Below, one piece after another: positions 24,437 through 35,317 of a stretch of DNA of 64,000 nt. The notes under the pieces were generated by a model that saw only the letters and a list, made by a program, of their open reading frames with translations, ran no database searches and was not told the origin of the DNA. The stretch's first letter is position 1, and the number at the start of each line of letters is the position of its first letter. Source of the DNA: Mactra quadrangularis (lineage: Eukaryota > Mollusca > Bivalvia > Venerida > Mactridae); NCBI GenBank assembly GCA_025267735.1, contig CM046307.1:57097395-57161394 (forward strand), given 5' to 3'. The position numbers and the translations under genes are program-made.

Positions 24437-25282
24437 AAAACAGGCCTTTTTAAATAAAATACGCATTTAGTGCATACCATAATGCAACATGGATAAGTGA
24501 ATACCACGTACGTGTGAGTTTCATGACACCTGTAAATTATAATAGTAAAAATAATGTATTTTGTCAGTTAAACAAATAAATCTAATTGAAATGATGTTAA
24601 CTGCTGGTCTAGTTTAATGAGTTCATAAAAACCAGTAGTATTTCATATTTTTTTACTGAATGAAATATGACATACACTCGTGTTACAATTAACAACATAA
24701 ATAATTGTAAAACTGTTGCTAATATAACATTTATTTTGTTGTTTCTGCAACAGATTGTGACCGTAGATTAAATATAAGTGAACCAAAACAATAGAAAACT
24801 GCGAGGTATTAGTTTCACTGTATTTACAGTTTATTACCAGGAGTCTTTAGTCCCGTGTTCTCCAACTGCATCTAATGAGGTAGCTGCTCATTATGTATTT
24901 GGAAAATATCAGGATACAATTATTGCAAAAACTATTTGTTTAGATTCTATAACATCACATTATATTTGTTTTGACCAGCTAATTAAATACTTGCTTTTTC
25001 CTCTGTCTCATCCATACAGCGGACACGTCGACCAATGCTATAAACAGTGCCCTCTAGAAATTCTTGAACAAAACCCCCTTTTTTAGGATCCACTGATTCA
25101 TACTCGCTCAAGAAAAAAAGAAACAAACAAATCACCTATGAATAAGCCTTACTCATAGCGGAACACCCAGTCTGTTGGTTTTGCATGGTCAGTTTTTATC
25201 AAAATTTTATTTTGTCCAAGAAATTTTAGAAACCATTGTACAAAGTACAAGTACGCATTTGAGACACCATTTTCATATATAT
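24437..25282. other. unassigned stretch with a degraded M1 end
   Basis: At 25197-25245, TATCAAAATTTTATTTTGTCCAAGAAATTTTAG with CCATTGTA after it resembles a right-hand end of an M1 MITE; the left end is not visible. The 102-codon frame at 24778-25086 starts at GTG and is unrecognised. Confidence 0.35.
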
Positions 25283-25342
25283 CATTCGGAACACAGCAAC
25301 CAATCATTTAGTTCGCAGTGACTGGCCGGGGAGTTCCGAATG
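25283..25342. repeat. CATTCGGAACA palindrome, copy 2
   Basis: The left arm CATTCGGAACACAGCAACCA and the right arm TGACTGGCCGGGGAGTTCCG pair imperfectly around a short loop, giving a 60-bp fold-back. Copy 3 lies 405 bp downstream, so the two could also be the ends of one larger element. Confidence 0.65.
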
Positions 25343-25746
25343 TAAACATATACATATATACGTGTACAAATTTGCATCCAGTAAAAGTCATCATCAGATT
25401 ACATGTACTTCAAAATGATGCAGATATTGACAGAATTTATTTATACAAGTACATTTGTGTATATTTAATGAAATCTAATCAAAATGTCCGGAGGCTATAC
25501 GGATGTCCAGTGTTGACCTATATGTTATGATGAAAATCAAGTGACCAGAATGGTTTTATCTCTAGAATCAAATAAAATGTCAATATTTATAGTAAACATG
25601 TTTATATTTAAGGTAAAATCTTAGATATCATAATTGATAGCAGTATAGATCTAAATATTAACTTTGTAATATCATACTAGTAAACAGGTATGTATAAGCA
25701 ACCGTAAAACATCGCGTTTTTCCGTCTCTTTCCGTAAATATTCTCA

Positions 25747-25818
25747 CATTCGGAACACTTCTGCCATTCACTACGAACAATATTATTCATTCAATGAATG
25801 GTCGAGGTGTTCCGAATG
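25747..25818. repeat. CATTCGGAACA palindrome, copy 3
   Basis: The left arm CATTCGGAACACTTCTGCCA and the right arm TGGTCGAGGTGTTCCGAATG pair over about 24 bp, enclosing ATTATTCATTCAATGAAT. It is the cleanest copy of this family in the window. Confidence 0.7.
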
Positions 25819-25891
25819 ATGCGAGCATCGTACAACATTCGTAAAAGATTGTGTATGACCGTTTCTCTTCGTAATAATTATGCACTCATTG

Positions 25892-26178
25892 CATAGGCGG
25901 ATCCAGTGGGGGGTCAGGGGGTCGGGACCCCCCATGAATTTCCGAAACGTACCTATTAATGCATTCCTTGACTTGGCGTCATTTTTAAGTATCATGAAGC
26001 AATTTTTCTCGGTGATTAATATAGATTTATTGGTTATGTAGTTTTTATTATCAATATTTTGCATTTTTCTGCAAATAATGTATAATGTTAATGTGGTTCG
26101 AAAGTTTGGACCACCCTAGAAAAGTTCGGACCCCCTAGAAAAGTTCGGACCCCCTAGAAAAAAATCCTGGAACCGTAA
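25892..26178. mobile_element. GGCGGATCCAG-type MITE with triple 20-bp repeat
   Basis: It begins with GGCGGATCCAGTGGGGGGTC and GGGACCCCCC, and ends with CCTGGAACCGTAATA, a decayed inverted match to the start. Near its right end the 20-bp unit AAAGTTCGGACCCCCTAGAA occurs about three times (26097-26160). This type of G-tract-tipped element is a familiar source of spurious predicted proteins in invertebrates; the minus frame at 25783-26064 is one. Confidence 0.6.
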
Positions 26179-27058
26179 TACAATCGTGAAAAATCGGACT
26201 TTTCTGTTTCCCCCATTAAAATTGTACATTGTTTTTCTTCTAATGTTTTCCCCATGTCATTTTTTGTATAGACAAATAAAAACATAAACACAGATTTTTT
26301 TCATCAAAGGGAGATTATAACTCACATCCATGAAACAATTCATTAATACAAAATGTAATTTGAATTAATTAATAACAAAATACTGTTTCAAAAACATAAT
26401 CCATGCTAAATAATAACGTACTGTAATGAATGCGTTGTTTTCATTTATAATGGTTTACAAAAACATTAATTTCTGATAATTTGCATTATGGGAATTCTAC
26501 CTTTTAATTGTCGCTGTCGCTGTCGCAACTTCGAACTTCATTCAATGAAAAAGTTCACAATATGTTTGTAAGACTAAAGTCGTTCTTATACTTGAATTGT
26601 TACCACAGAGAACTATGTAATAATAGAACATGAAATCATACTATTTATGACTGTATAAAAATTTAATTGCACAAATCTATATTTTAATTATTCACTACTT
26701 CCCTTCCGCAATGTGTGACACAGAAAACGATACGCATTGTAACAAAAATTCATTGATTAAAACCAACAACGCGAAAATTACGAAATGAAGGAAGCGAATG
26801 TGTAAATTATGATAATAAATTATCATGTCTTAATTAGATAATCAAGTTTTTTTAGATAATAGACGACCCACCAAAACTTAAAAGCAATATACATGTAGAG
26901 CTATATCGAATCCACTACTTTGTAAATCTTTAAAACGTGTTTGGACGTTGCGTATTGGACTGTGCATTGTTTTTGTTATGTTGTATAGTCAATGATTTTA
27001 AGCCAGCTTCCATTATATTCTATTTAATATTTTGTTCTAAAATATCTCGCAAATTGTT
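26179..27058. other. AT-rich stretch, no gene seen
   Basis: Only a short GTCGCT triplet (26511-26526) stands out. No other feature was recognised. Confidence 0.5.
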
Positions 27059-27092
27059 GAACAGAACAGAATAGAACAGAACTTTATTTTTT
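27059..27092 (-). mobile_element. TTCTG retroposon-like tail
   Basis: Read on the minus strand, an A run with AATAAAG passes directly into GTTCTGTTCTATTCTGTTCT. The junction is the same as at 8660-8670, which supports a shared retroposon 3' end of unknown family. Confidence 0.4.
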
Positions 27093-27224
27093 TAACCGAG
27101 GTAATGTACGAAAATATAATTTAAAAATACATACCCGCCTTTGGGTAGCAATTTTAGTGATAATAAGCATAGCCTTTTATGAACATTTAACATCATTACA
27201 TATCTATGGAAAATATAAGCTATG

Positions 27225-27445
27225 CCTCTCACTTTAAAGCCACTATATGAAGACATATTCATTAACATTTATTCAGTAGACTTGAAAACTGTTTTACAAC
27301 CATGAAGTTATCAAAATATAACATGCATTAAAGACACAATTAATAGTTCAAACCATTCTGCTTTCTTAATTTGAGTTTGACTAAGTGTCAAATTCTTAAA
27401 AAAGTGGGATACTTTTATAAGAGCACACTATATTTTAAAGTTTTT
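27225..27445 (+). repeat. dispersed repeat R5, single copy
   Basis: AAAGCCACTATATGAAGACA, TATTCATT, a GTAGACTTGAAAACTG block and TTTTACAACCATGAAGTTAT match the tandem units at 55385-55735 in order. The following CAAATTCTTAAAAAAGTGG and AGAGCACACTATATT also match there. The two loci are 28 kb apart in the same orientation. Confidence 0.65.
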
Positions 27446-27461
27446 ACACCATTTTAAAACA

Positions 27462-27610
27462 AGCTCCGAAATACAATCTCAACTCCTTAGACGTTTTTGA
27501 ATCATTTGAACACTTTGAGATCATTGTTCACCGAAGCATTAAACTGTAATCTCTAACCCAAAGACTTTGGGATCATTTTCACAAAAAGCACCAAAAATGC
27601 AATCTCTTAA
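27462..27610 (+). repeat. ~52-bp degenerate tandem repeat, about three copies
   Basis: The words CTTTGAGATCATT / CTTTGGGATCATT and CTGTAATCTCTAAC / ATGCAATCTCTTAAC recur at about 52 bp. The first copy (ATACAATCTCAACTCCTTAG) is the most diverged. Confidence 0.55.
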
Positions 27611-29759
27611 CATTGAAGTTCATTTTTTCTCTAATGCACCAGCCTTACCTCAGGTTTTCATCAAGCACGCTTCAAAGTTTTCATCTCCTAGCTCATGATC
27701 AAACTAAACAGTCTCTATTTCATTTATTTATTCAATGCATGGCTGAAGGATATTGACTCAGGTTGGTTGATAGCAGCCATGAAATACGATATGCTCGCAC
27801 TAAACACTTGTGCTGCGTATTTATTCAAGAAACATTATATTAATGAATGAAATTTATTTGTATATGATTCTTGGCAAATACTCGTTATGAAAGAAGAGTG
27901 TAAATTGATGAGCATACATATCAGCTTACAAATTAATAAGCGATAGTGCGATATGGGGATATGATCTGATTGCACCTTTTGATAAGACGAAAAAATGATG
28001 TAGGTATCGAAAAACATTTTGGAAAAAAATCTGTTTCATTTTAAGCTTTTTTCTTTGATACAAGTTTAGAGCTACATTCCTTCGTGTCTTTTTTTGTTTT
28101 GATCTCATCAGTATTAAACTATCTGGATATAGTTTGTTGTCTAATTTAAAAGCGAGGTGCGGATCGGTTCCAATATCAGCTCCAATCTAAATTCTTGAAT
28201 AATTATAACAACTAATAACAGAGTTTTGCAGATGTTGTATGGAAATATGTCAAATAATGTCAAAGATAAAGAGGAAGAATGGCAAACCAAACCACAATGT
28301 AGAGTAAAATACATTTAAATCTGTTAAAAGCGATAATGTATACCAAATGTCAAAGTAATAAGCCTGACAATGGCAAACAAACATTTTCATCTGACCATTT
28401 CTACTCATATGACCAGGTCTATTTTTGTTGAACAAATCAGATGCTCTACTGGCCTTTTTACAAAAATGACCTACATGTACTTTAAAAACTCGGTATGTAT
28501 TGAGCACACACATTGAGAATGAACCATGTTTTAGTTGCTGATAAAACATTGAGAAATTGTGATTGAAAGCTTATATCAAAAGATTGGAATACACAAATGC
28601 TGTGGCAATTACATGGGCAAAAAAAAACAGTGGATGACTCTGCAAATTTCAGAAGAAGTGATGGAATGTCTAAAGTTCTAGTTTAATTTTCAGGGTCAAA
28701 TATATACACGTTATCCAAACATGTACAATGTACTTTCTATTAAAAGTTTCGAGAACATATACAGTAAACTAGATCTAATTAAATACTCTCAGTAAACAGC
28801 AAAGCTAACTTATATCTTGTAATTGGAGAGTACCAACATACCTTTGCATAAAAACCCAACTGAACACTTTAAATGCATCTTGAATGAGAGATATGCGATT
28901 TTGGAATAATTGAAATGCACACAGACCGTTAAAACTTCATCTCAATGCCCAAATATAGAGCGAGTTTATTTATGATGTTCGAATGCAGCAATCTTATTGG
29001 TGCTTTGATAGTGGTTTTAGTATCCACAGCTGTTTTAATCAACTAATTAACTCTTAATTAAGACAATTTGTAAACACGGCTCTATTGGTTAGCATGTAGA
29101 CACCTTTTATGATTTATTACACTTAGTTTGTCCAATGGAACTAATTACTAATACTCAGTTGTTTCTTAATGCAAATTACGTATTGCAAACGTGTCAAATA
29201 AGAGCTCTTGCCGCCATCACCAATGACGTCACGGATTAGCAATCACGTGATGTCGTAATTTTGAAATTCAGTCCAAATTTTGGTAGAAAAATAATTTAAC
29301 GAACCAATATGGTTTATTGTTTCTCAATTTTATCGCTATGGACAGATGCAACAGCCTTAACTTTCAATTACTGGCGATAATTGCCATAAAATATTGCCAA
29401 TGGAGATGTCCAATCTGTTGTTTCAAATACTGGTGTGTCGTAAAATGCTAGTGAGCCCCGCATAAGCAGACCAATCCAATACCACATTCAAATTTGGTAA
29501 AAAATCTAAAAACATGCTGCAATAAAATCTTATGCCTTGAAAATAATCAGAAATATGAAATGCCGCCAGGCATAACACGAAATGGAAGCAGTCTATCTTT
29601 AAAAACATGTGTGTGTAAATTTGGCTGAAAACCAGGCAAAGGATTGTTCTGGTGAAGAACTATCTATACCGGGACACTGCACGGGTTATATCTTAATTAA
29701 CAAGAACAATAATTATGTGATGAAATATTTTAATTATTCTCCCAGATGTCCACATGGAA
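27611..29759. other. long AT-rich stretch, no gene recognised
   Basis: An ATG-started 99-codon minus frame (28250-28549) is unrecognised. A CRE-like TGACGTCA lies at 29224-29231, followed by an E-box-like ATCACGTGAT at 29243-29252. Together with flanking ATTGG boxes these might be a regulatory element, but no transcript start can be placed. Confidence 0.4.
29224..29252. promoter_or_regulatory. CRE-like and E-box-like motif pair
   Basis: TGACGTCA at 29224-29231 and the palindrome ATCACGTGAT at 29243-29252 lie 11 bp apart. Both are bZIP/bHLH-type palindromes. The clustering is suggestive only. Confidence 0.2.
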
Positions 29760-29842
29760 GATTAAGTTTATCTTAATGTGTAGCCTCGTTAAATAAAGTC
29801 TTTATTATTACTATTACTATTATTATTATTATTATTATTATA
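29760..29842 (+). mobile_element. non-LTR retroposon 3' end with (ATT)n tail
   Basis: GTAGCCTCGTTAAATAAAGT runs directly into a (TTA)n tail of more than ten triplets with two early ACT interruptions. An AATAAA signal immediately followed by a triplet tail is typical of CR1/L2/jockey-like 3' ends. The element must be strongly 5'-truncated, because no coding remnant is seen upstream. Confidence 0.5.
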
Positions 29843-29853
29843 TAGAAATTCAA

Positions 29854-29925
29854 TGATAAAATCCGAGGTCTCCAACTGATAGGACAAACCATACTTACCA
29901 AATGGATCTTCTCAGATTTTATCAA
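29854..29925. repeat. GATAAAATC palindromic element
   Basis: The left arm GATAAAATCCGAGGTCTCCA and the right arm GGATCTTCTCAGATTTTATC pair imperfectly, giving a 72-bp fold-back directly after the retroposon tail. Related arms occur at 17640-17960. Confidence 0.55.
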
Positions 29926-29969
29926 GGAAAGATAACTGACAAATATCCCATATTACTTTACTCCATGTA

Positions 29970-30037
29970 CATTCGGATTTTCTCGGCGATTTTCTACGCA
30001 AATATCTTCGTAGTACATCGCCGTGGTATTCCAAATA
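29970..30037. repeat. CATTCGGA palindrome, copy 4
   Basis: CATTCGGATTTTCTCGGCGA with TTTTCTACG pairs with CGTAGTACATCGCCGTGG followed by TATTCCAAAT. It is the same tip family as copies 1-3. Confidence 0.55.
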
Positions 30038-30733
30038 CTCCATGCATTAAGGAGCAAAGAACTCTCTTAAAATTGAAACAATCGACATCAATGAAGTTGA
30101 CCCCTTATAGGAAATATAGTATCATTTGCTATATTAGAAGCAATTATCATAAATACACAATCGGTTATCTTATTTAGAAATCTCTATTTAGAAATTTCTC
30201 CGATTTTTAAGAGTATACGTGTTTTATTATCAGATCGGATCAAACGACCGTTTATAAATAATTTACAGACAACAATTCCCATGGAAACAATATTTTTAAT
30301 TACTGCTATCAAAGGGTCAACGTATTCTGATGACATCTGGGTCATACAGTCTGTGCATATTTCTGAATGGGGCGGAGACTGGCTGAATGGTTGGCGCAGT
30401 GTAACGTTAAATGCTGTTGAATAACGATTCATCTGACATTGCTTTGAAGAAGCAAAAATCGAGAAATTGCGATGTCGAGAAATCATGAATTCGGGATTTT
30501 CGGTATTTGGACTTTGTGAGTAATGATACAAAACAACGGGCCAGGTGTATTAAAAATCACCACCAAGTTAAAATATTATCTTCATAATATATACTTGTAT
30601 GTATTTAAATTTCTCGAACCACGTATGAGGTTTCTTTTTTAAAAAATCCCTTCATCATGATGGTAAACATATCTAAAAACACAATTTCTTGACATATCCT
30701 GAGCAACAGAACTAATAGAAATGATACTTCATA
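30038..30733. other. unassigned stretch
   Basis: The 115-codon minus frame at 30184-30531 and a 46-codon plus frame from the ATG at 30281 overlap here. Neither is recognisable and both could be chance. No repeat was found. Confidence 0.35.
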
Positions 30734-30977
30734 CACTACCCTCCAAAAGTATTTGGAAAAATGAAATTTTGTGAAAACCTGATCATACCTACTTCAAGTA
30801 AATGTGCTAAGACTAAATCTTCTTCATGTTACATAGTTTGCTAAATAAATTGATAAACTAATTAATGCTAACTTTTGATTTTGCACTGATTATTCCTTGT
30901 TTCTTTTATAATTACTAAATTTGAATCGGTTTATACTAAAAACAAGATATCGTCATAGGGCCCTATGGATGACACTG
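30734..30977 (-). mobile_element. mariner-like MITE (M1), short form, 244 bp
   Basis: It has TA flanks. The left end is CACTACCCTCCAAAAGTATT, then TGGAAAAATGAAATTTTGTG. The right end, reversed, begins CAGTGTCATCCATAGGGCCC. Internal TAGTATAAACCGATTC (minus strand) and TTGATAAACTAATTAATGC match other M1 copies. It lacks roughly 180 bp relative to the 426-431 bp forms. Confidence 0.65.
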
Positions 30978-31426
30978 TAGGCCTACATAAAACAGACGAG
31001 AAATTTGAAAATGAAGATTTTAATTATTTAAGGCAAGCATGAATCACACTCTTAGTTTATTGTGACAAAAAGTACGTAGTTGATCATTCAAGTCTTTCAG
31101 AATTTAATTCACAATGGGTATTTTGTAGAGAAAAATGTCAATTTTCAAGTTATCAAAAGACCTTCATTTTTCCTAATAGGTAATTTAAATCAATTGCATT
31201 GCTGTATACAAGAAATGGTGATACACGATATGTTTAAAGCTGACACCCTTGTGGTACCAAATTACATTGATTACAAACATACATTCTTTCTGTCGCCTTG
31301 TATTTAAAATGCTCAAAGTCCCTCTCTTAACCGTCAAGTACGAGGCTTTATCGTTCTCTCGTATCCGAGGTTTGTGAGAATTTTCGAAAAATTTTGTGAC
31401 AATTTTTTACCTCGTACATGTATATA

Positions 31427-31672
31427 CAGTGTCTGCCAAAAGTTGGCTTAAAGTTGGACACAATCCAGATTAAGGATTCACTATCATCTATGAAAATAAA
31501 GGGAACAAAGAATAATCTGAGCGAATTCCAAAACAACAAAGTTAATTAGTTAATCAACTTTTGATTCAAACTATCTTAAATGAATAAACTTGATTTAGTA
31601 TAACATACTCGCAGTAGGCACAATCGGGTTGTCTCAAAATGTCATGTGTCCAAGCACTTTTGGACAGCACTG
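31427..31672 (-). mobile_element. mariner-like MITE (M1), short form, 246 bp
   Basis: TA-flanked; starts CAGTGTCTGCCAAAAGTTGG and ends CCAAGCACTTTTGGACAGCACTG. Its minus strand aligns with the interrupted copy at 45845-46823, including AGTTTATTCATTTAAGATAG followed by TTTGAATCA. Confidence 0.7.
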
Positions 31673-31721
31673 TATAATTTTTTCATCTGATTTGAAAAGG
31701 TTTTACCACAAATTACATGTA

Positions 31722-32035
31722 TGTAGGAGCAGCAGTCCAGTGGTAGGACGCGCGTTTAGGGATCGAGAGGTCCTGTGTTCGAATCGTTCAAGGGGCACTG
31801 CTAATTTCCTTGAGCAAGGAATTTACCTGCGATTGCTTCACTCCACCCAGGTGTAAATGGATACCTGCGAGAGTGGGATAATTCCGTTGCGCCAATTTGT
31901 CGGCTTCACTAATAAGCCGAGTAAAAAGACTCCCCTGGAAGATTTATAGATTGGTACCAGTAGCCCAACGACCGGGGTAATAGCTGTAAAGTTGGTGAAC
32001 GTGCGTAAGCATGAAACTCAAAGCTATAAAATGCC
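31722..32035 (+). mobile_element. SINE3, near full-length copy
   Basis: A tRNA-like head with AGTCCAGTGGTAGGACGCGC (A box) and CTGTGTTCGAATCGTTCAAG (B box) is followed by CTTGAGCAAGGAATTTACCT and ACCCAGGTGTAAATGGATAC. Those two words are a known type of conserved central block in invertebrate tRNA-SINEs. The 3' part ends around AAAGCTATAAAATGCC. A second copy lies at 58588-58800. This is not a tRNA gene, because the head is fused to the body without a gap. Confidence 0.75.
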
Positions 32036-32734
32036 ATTAATTCATTTTTATGTATATCAGGATGCAAAATGCTGTAAATATCAGAGTAGAAAACTAGATG
32101 TTGTGACTGACTAGAAGAAATGTGCTAATCACTACTTTTTTGGGCGGGAGGGGTCTTATTATTTTATGTAGTGTAGCTTACGGTACTTAACGACGTATTT
32201 CAACGTTATGTAATCATATGGGGGCGGTCAATGGTCCTGCTCACGATCAAGAAATATGTTGATATTGCTACCTACAGAAGCAAACACCGAATAGCCTTAA
32301 TTATTCTTTGTGCCACAAAAAAGTCTTGCTGAATAAGAAATTTTGGTGATATTTGGAAATCTTCATTATTCAAAGTAAAATGGTAGAATATCGACCCAAA
32401 TTTAAGGGCAAAAATTAAATTAAAAATTAGTGTAATCTAACACTGAATTGACCCAGTCATGTACTTATCTCTACAGACGGGTGAAAATATTATTATGTAA
32501 ATTAAATATTTATTGAACAAAACATATTCATTTTCAGAATAAAACGGTTTATAAAATAATTAGAAAATGATAGCACTATCTCCGAGGAATTAGGAACAAA
32601 AGTTGAGACTTATTTCACTGTAAACATGGTGCTGGCAGGGATTTATTTGATAAAATGACCTGTTTTAGAAGCTTTTGTGTGAATGCTTTAGTAAAATATC
32701 AGATTATTTGATTTGGACACTGTATGACGTATTA
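32036..32734. other. unassigned stretch
   Basis: No coding frame or repeat recognised. At about 32580-32610, ATTAGGAACAAAAG resembles a first degenerate unit of the following minisatellite. Confidence 0.4.
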
Positions 32735-33021
32735 TCGATGAGCTAGGACAAAATACGGGAAAATTAGGACAAAACTCGTGAAAGTTAGGACAAAATATAG
32801 GGGGAAATAGGAAAAATAAATAGACACAAGGACAAAAAGTGAACATTAGGAACAAATACATGTACGGGAAAAATAGACTTAATAAGGAAATATTAGGACA
32901 AAATTATGAACAATTATGACAAAATACGGGGAAATAGGGACAAAATACGGGGAAAATATGATAAAATACGGTAATATTAGGACAAAATTAGTAAATATTA
33001 GGACAAAATAAGGAAAACATT
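32735..33021 (+). repeat. TTAGGACAAAATACGGGGAAA minisatellite
   Basis: Irregular units of about 15-25 bp built from TAGGACAAAATACGGGGAAA recur about twelve times, with strong purine bias on the plus strand. An inverted counterpart lies about 615 bp downstream. Confidence 0.8.
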
Positions 33022-33635
33022 AAATACCTATGGGTTCAAAATCAAACTCGAAACGGCATTCATCGTAATCGACTTATAAAGAATCGAATAAAACCGTCGC
33101 AGCCGTATTGGAATCAAGTTTATTTATCGGAACAGGTTTCATTGAATCACTAATTGATAAAACAACAATGAGAATCATTGAAGTTAAGTTTGTATAGGAG
33201 CATAGGACAGAACAGTGTATTATCATGCGACACCAAGTATCATTGTTAACCATTTCAACCTTAGGGCTACTATTAGCAATTTCCAATTTTTTGAAACAAA
33301 TGAATAATGACACACGACTCGATGATTAATAGAGACGGCATGTTGAAAATCAATTGTAACCATACGTCCTCTAATAATTATTCAAATACTTCTAAATTGA
33401 CAACGAGCTTAATGAGTTAGCTTTGTCTATATATTTTGATATAAAATTAATGAAAAAAACAACAACACAGAAATAATGGGGGTTATGAGATTATTTCTTA
33501 TTGGCTGTTTTTTTCATGTGGAAATTGTAGGAATTTCAATCGCTATTAAAGAATGAAGCCACAATCGTTTTTAATATCATATATATACCAATTTTTCTAT
33601 CTTTTTTATCTAAAGACGCTGTTAACTCTTAATAC
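33022..33635. other. spacer between inverted minisatellite arms
   Basis: About 615 bp with no recognised gene. The minus frame at 33074-33313 (79 codons) is unremarkable. Confidence 0.4.
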
Positions 33636-33706
33636 TAATATTTTCCTATTTTGTCTTTATTTTGTCCTTTTTGGTCCTAATATTTCCTTTTTGTCTTAAT
33701 TTTTCA
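33636..33706 (-). repeat. inverted copy of the GGACAAAAT minisatellite
   Basis: On the minus strand it reads GACAAAAAGGAAATATTAGG, ACCAAAAAGGACAAAATAAA, the same vocabulary as 32735-33021. The pair gives long purine/pyrimidine inverted arms. Confidence 0.65.
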
Positions 33707-34970
33707 GTACTTTCAAACTATTCAACTGCCGTTTTTTTCCTGTATGTTAACAATTTTATAATAGCACTATTATAATTGTCATATGGTTGAATATAAATTA
33801 AAGAAAATTTGATTATGCTTTTTATGGGAGGAAGGACCCTGGAGAATGTGTATAAAACTCTTGACCCAATACAATTATTTATATGTATAAATCAATTTGT
33901 TAAACATTGAAAGTTATTTTACTTTTGATTCTGGCCTCAAACGTTAATGGGGGAAACATGTAAGTCTGCGATATTGTGGCACAGTTTCAAAGTATTTATT
34001 ATCATGAAAACAAAATTAACTGTTGTTCACTTATGGCTCAGTAGATGAAAATGTAGATATTCATGTATATCACTTGTTTTAATATCGATATTAATGATAA
34101 TAATACATTTCTGAATATATTCATTCCTCCCTTTTTTCGAACGTTGGAATCGCCTTTTGTTAGTTTGACGCACCAAGTTAAAAAAATCCCCTATAGTACA
34201 TGCATTTTATATCGTCTATTTGTAATTTTGGGAAATAATGTACTTCTATGCAATATAATTTAACTGAACTAATAAAACGTTGATTTGCCGTGTTACAAGT
34301 TTGTAGTTAGAGTTCAATTATAAAAGTCTTCACTGTTTGTATAAACGAAGAAAATATTTACCCTTAGCCAGAAACTAAAAAAAAACTATTTAAAATATTA
34401 ATTTATGTTTATATTTTACTGATCAATTATAAGAAGTCTAATAGTCTTTAAATTGATGGAATGGGCTCTTCGAATTAGCACCATCTTTTTGAAAAAAACT
34501 GCAAGATTAGGGAATACCACTTAAAAATCCTCAAACTTAAGAAAATTTTGGTGTATTCTGAGGGAAATTTATGAATTTGAAAAAAACCTTAAGGTAAGAT
34601 GAATAGGAATACGGCCCCTGATCAATAATGGTTAATGTATGATCGGAACAGTATTTCATGAAAAATACAGTCGCGTTCAAACTCAATAATATTTATTATT
34701 TTATCTCTAATTTATTGATTTGATATATATATTCTATTTATTCTGATTCTATGTTAAATGATAATTTCAATTTAATCGATTTGATATATAATGTCGTTTA
34801 GAACCCAAAGTGTTTCCTTAAATATGTATCTTTTACTGAATATTATTATTTTTAATGAAATTATTATTGAAATGTACTATGTAATTAAAATAAAGCCTTC
34901 TTTTAGCAAAGATTAATTAAATTTAATTGATTTTAGTGAATAAGTCTCTAGAAACAAGCCAGCAGAGAAA
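33707..34970. other. AT-rich stretch, no gene seen
   Basis: Only short open frames; no array or TIR element recognised. Confidence 0.5.
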
Positions 34971-35140
34971 CAACGCTTGGAGCTGATGCAAATGGTACGT
35001 GTGTATGTATTTCACATTGGTAAAATATAAATTTAATGGAACGGAGACAACTCCACAACGCTTGGAACTGTCCAAAATAGGTACATGTATGTATTATCAT
35101 ATTTCATTTTTTGCGTAATATTAATTTAATGAGGTGGTTC
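34971..35140 (+). repeat. 85-bp tandem duplication
   Basis: CAACGCTTGGAGCTG at 34971 and CAACGCTTGGAACTG at 35056 begin two diverged units. Both contain a GTA(C/T)GTGTATGTAT-like word and end with ATTTAATG(G/A). Confidence 0.6.
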
Positions 35141-35173
35141 ACTGTAACAACTTTAGTTCGACAGAGATGAAAA

Positions 35174-35317
35174 CCCTGAGACCTTCGAGATGGTCTGTGG
35201 ATAAATATGATTCTATTTTCTATAATTTAATTTTTATCTACGGACATTGACAAGAATTGAATTAAAGGAACTAGGATCATATTATATTTATCCACAGTCC
35301 ATCTCAAAAGACTTAGG
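35174..35317. mobile_element. MITE with ~40-bp terminal inverted repeats
   Basis: The left arm CCCTGAGACCTTCGAGATGG, TCTGTGGATAAATATGATTC pairs with the right arm GATCATATTATATTTATCCA, CAGTCCATCTCAAAAGACTT. Element length is about 144 bp with an AT-rich centre. No other copy was seen in the window. Confidence 0.7.

Noticed and set aside
24192..24507. Two opposing ~95-codon ORFs
   Set aside because: Both lie on a degraded SINE1 copy.
28250..28549. ATG-started 99-codon minus ORF
   Set aside because: No recognisable domain, no splice context, and about the number of such frames expected by chance.
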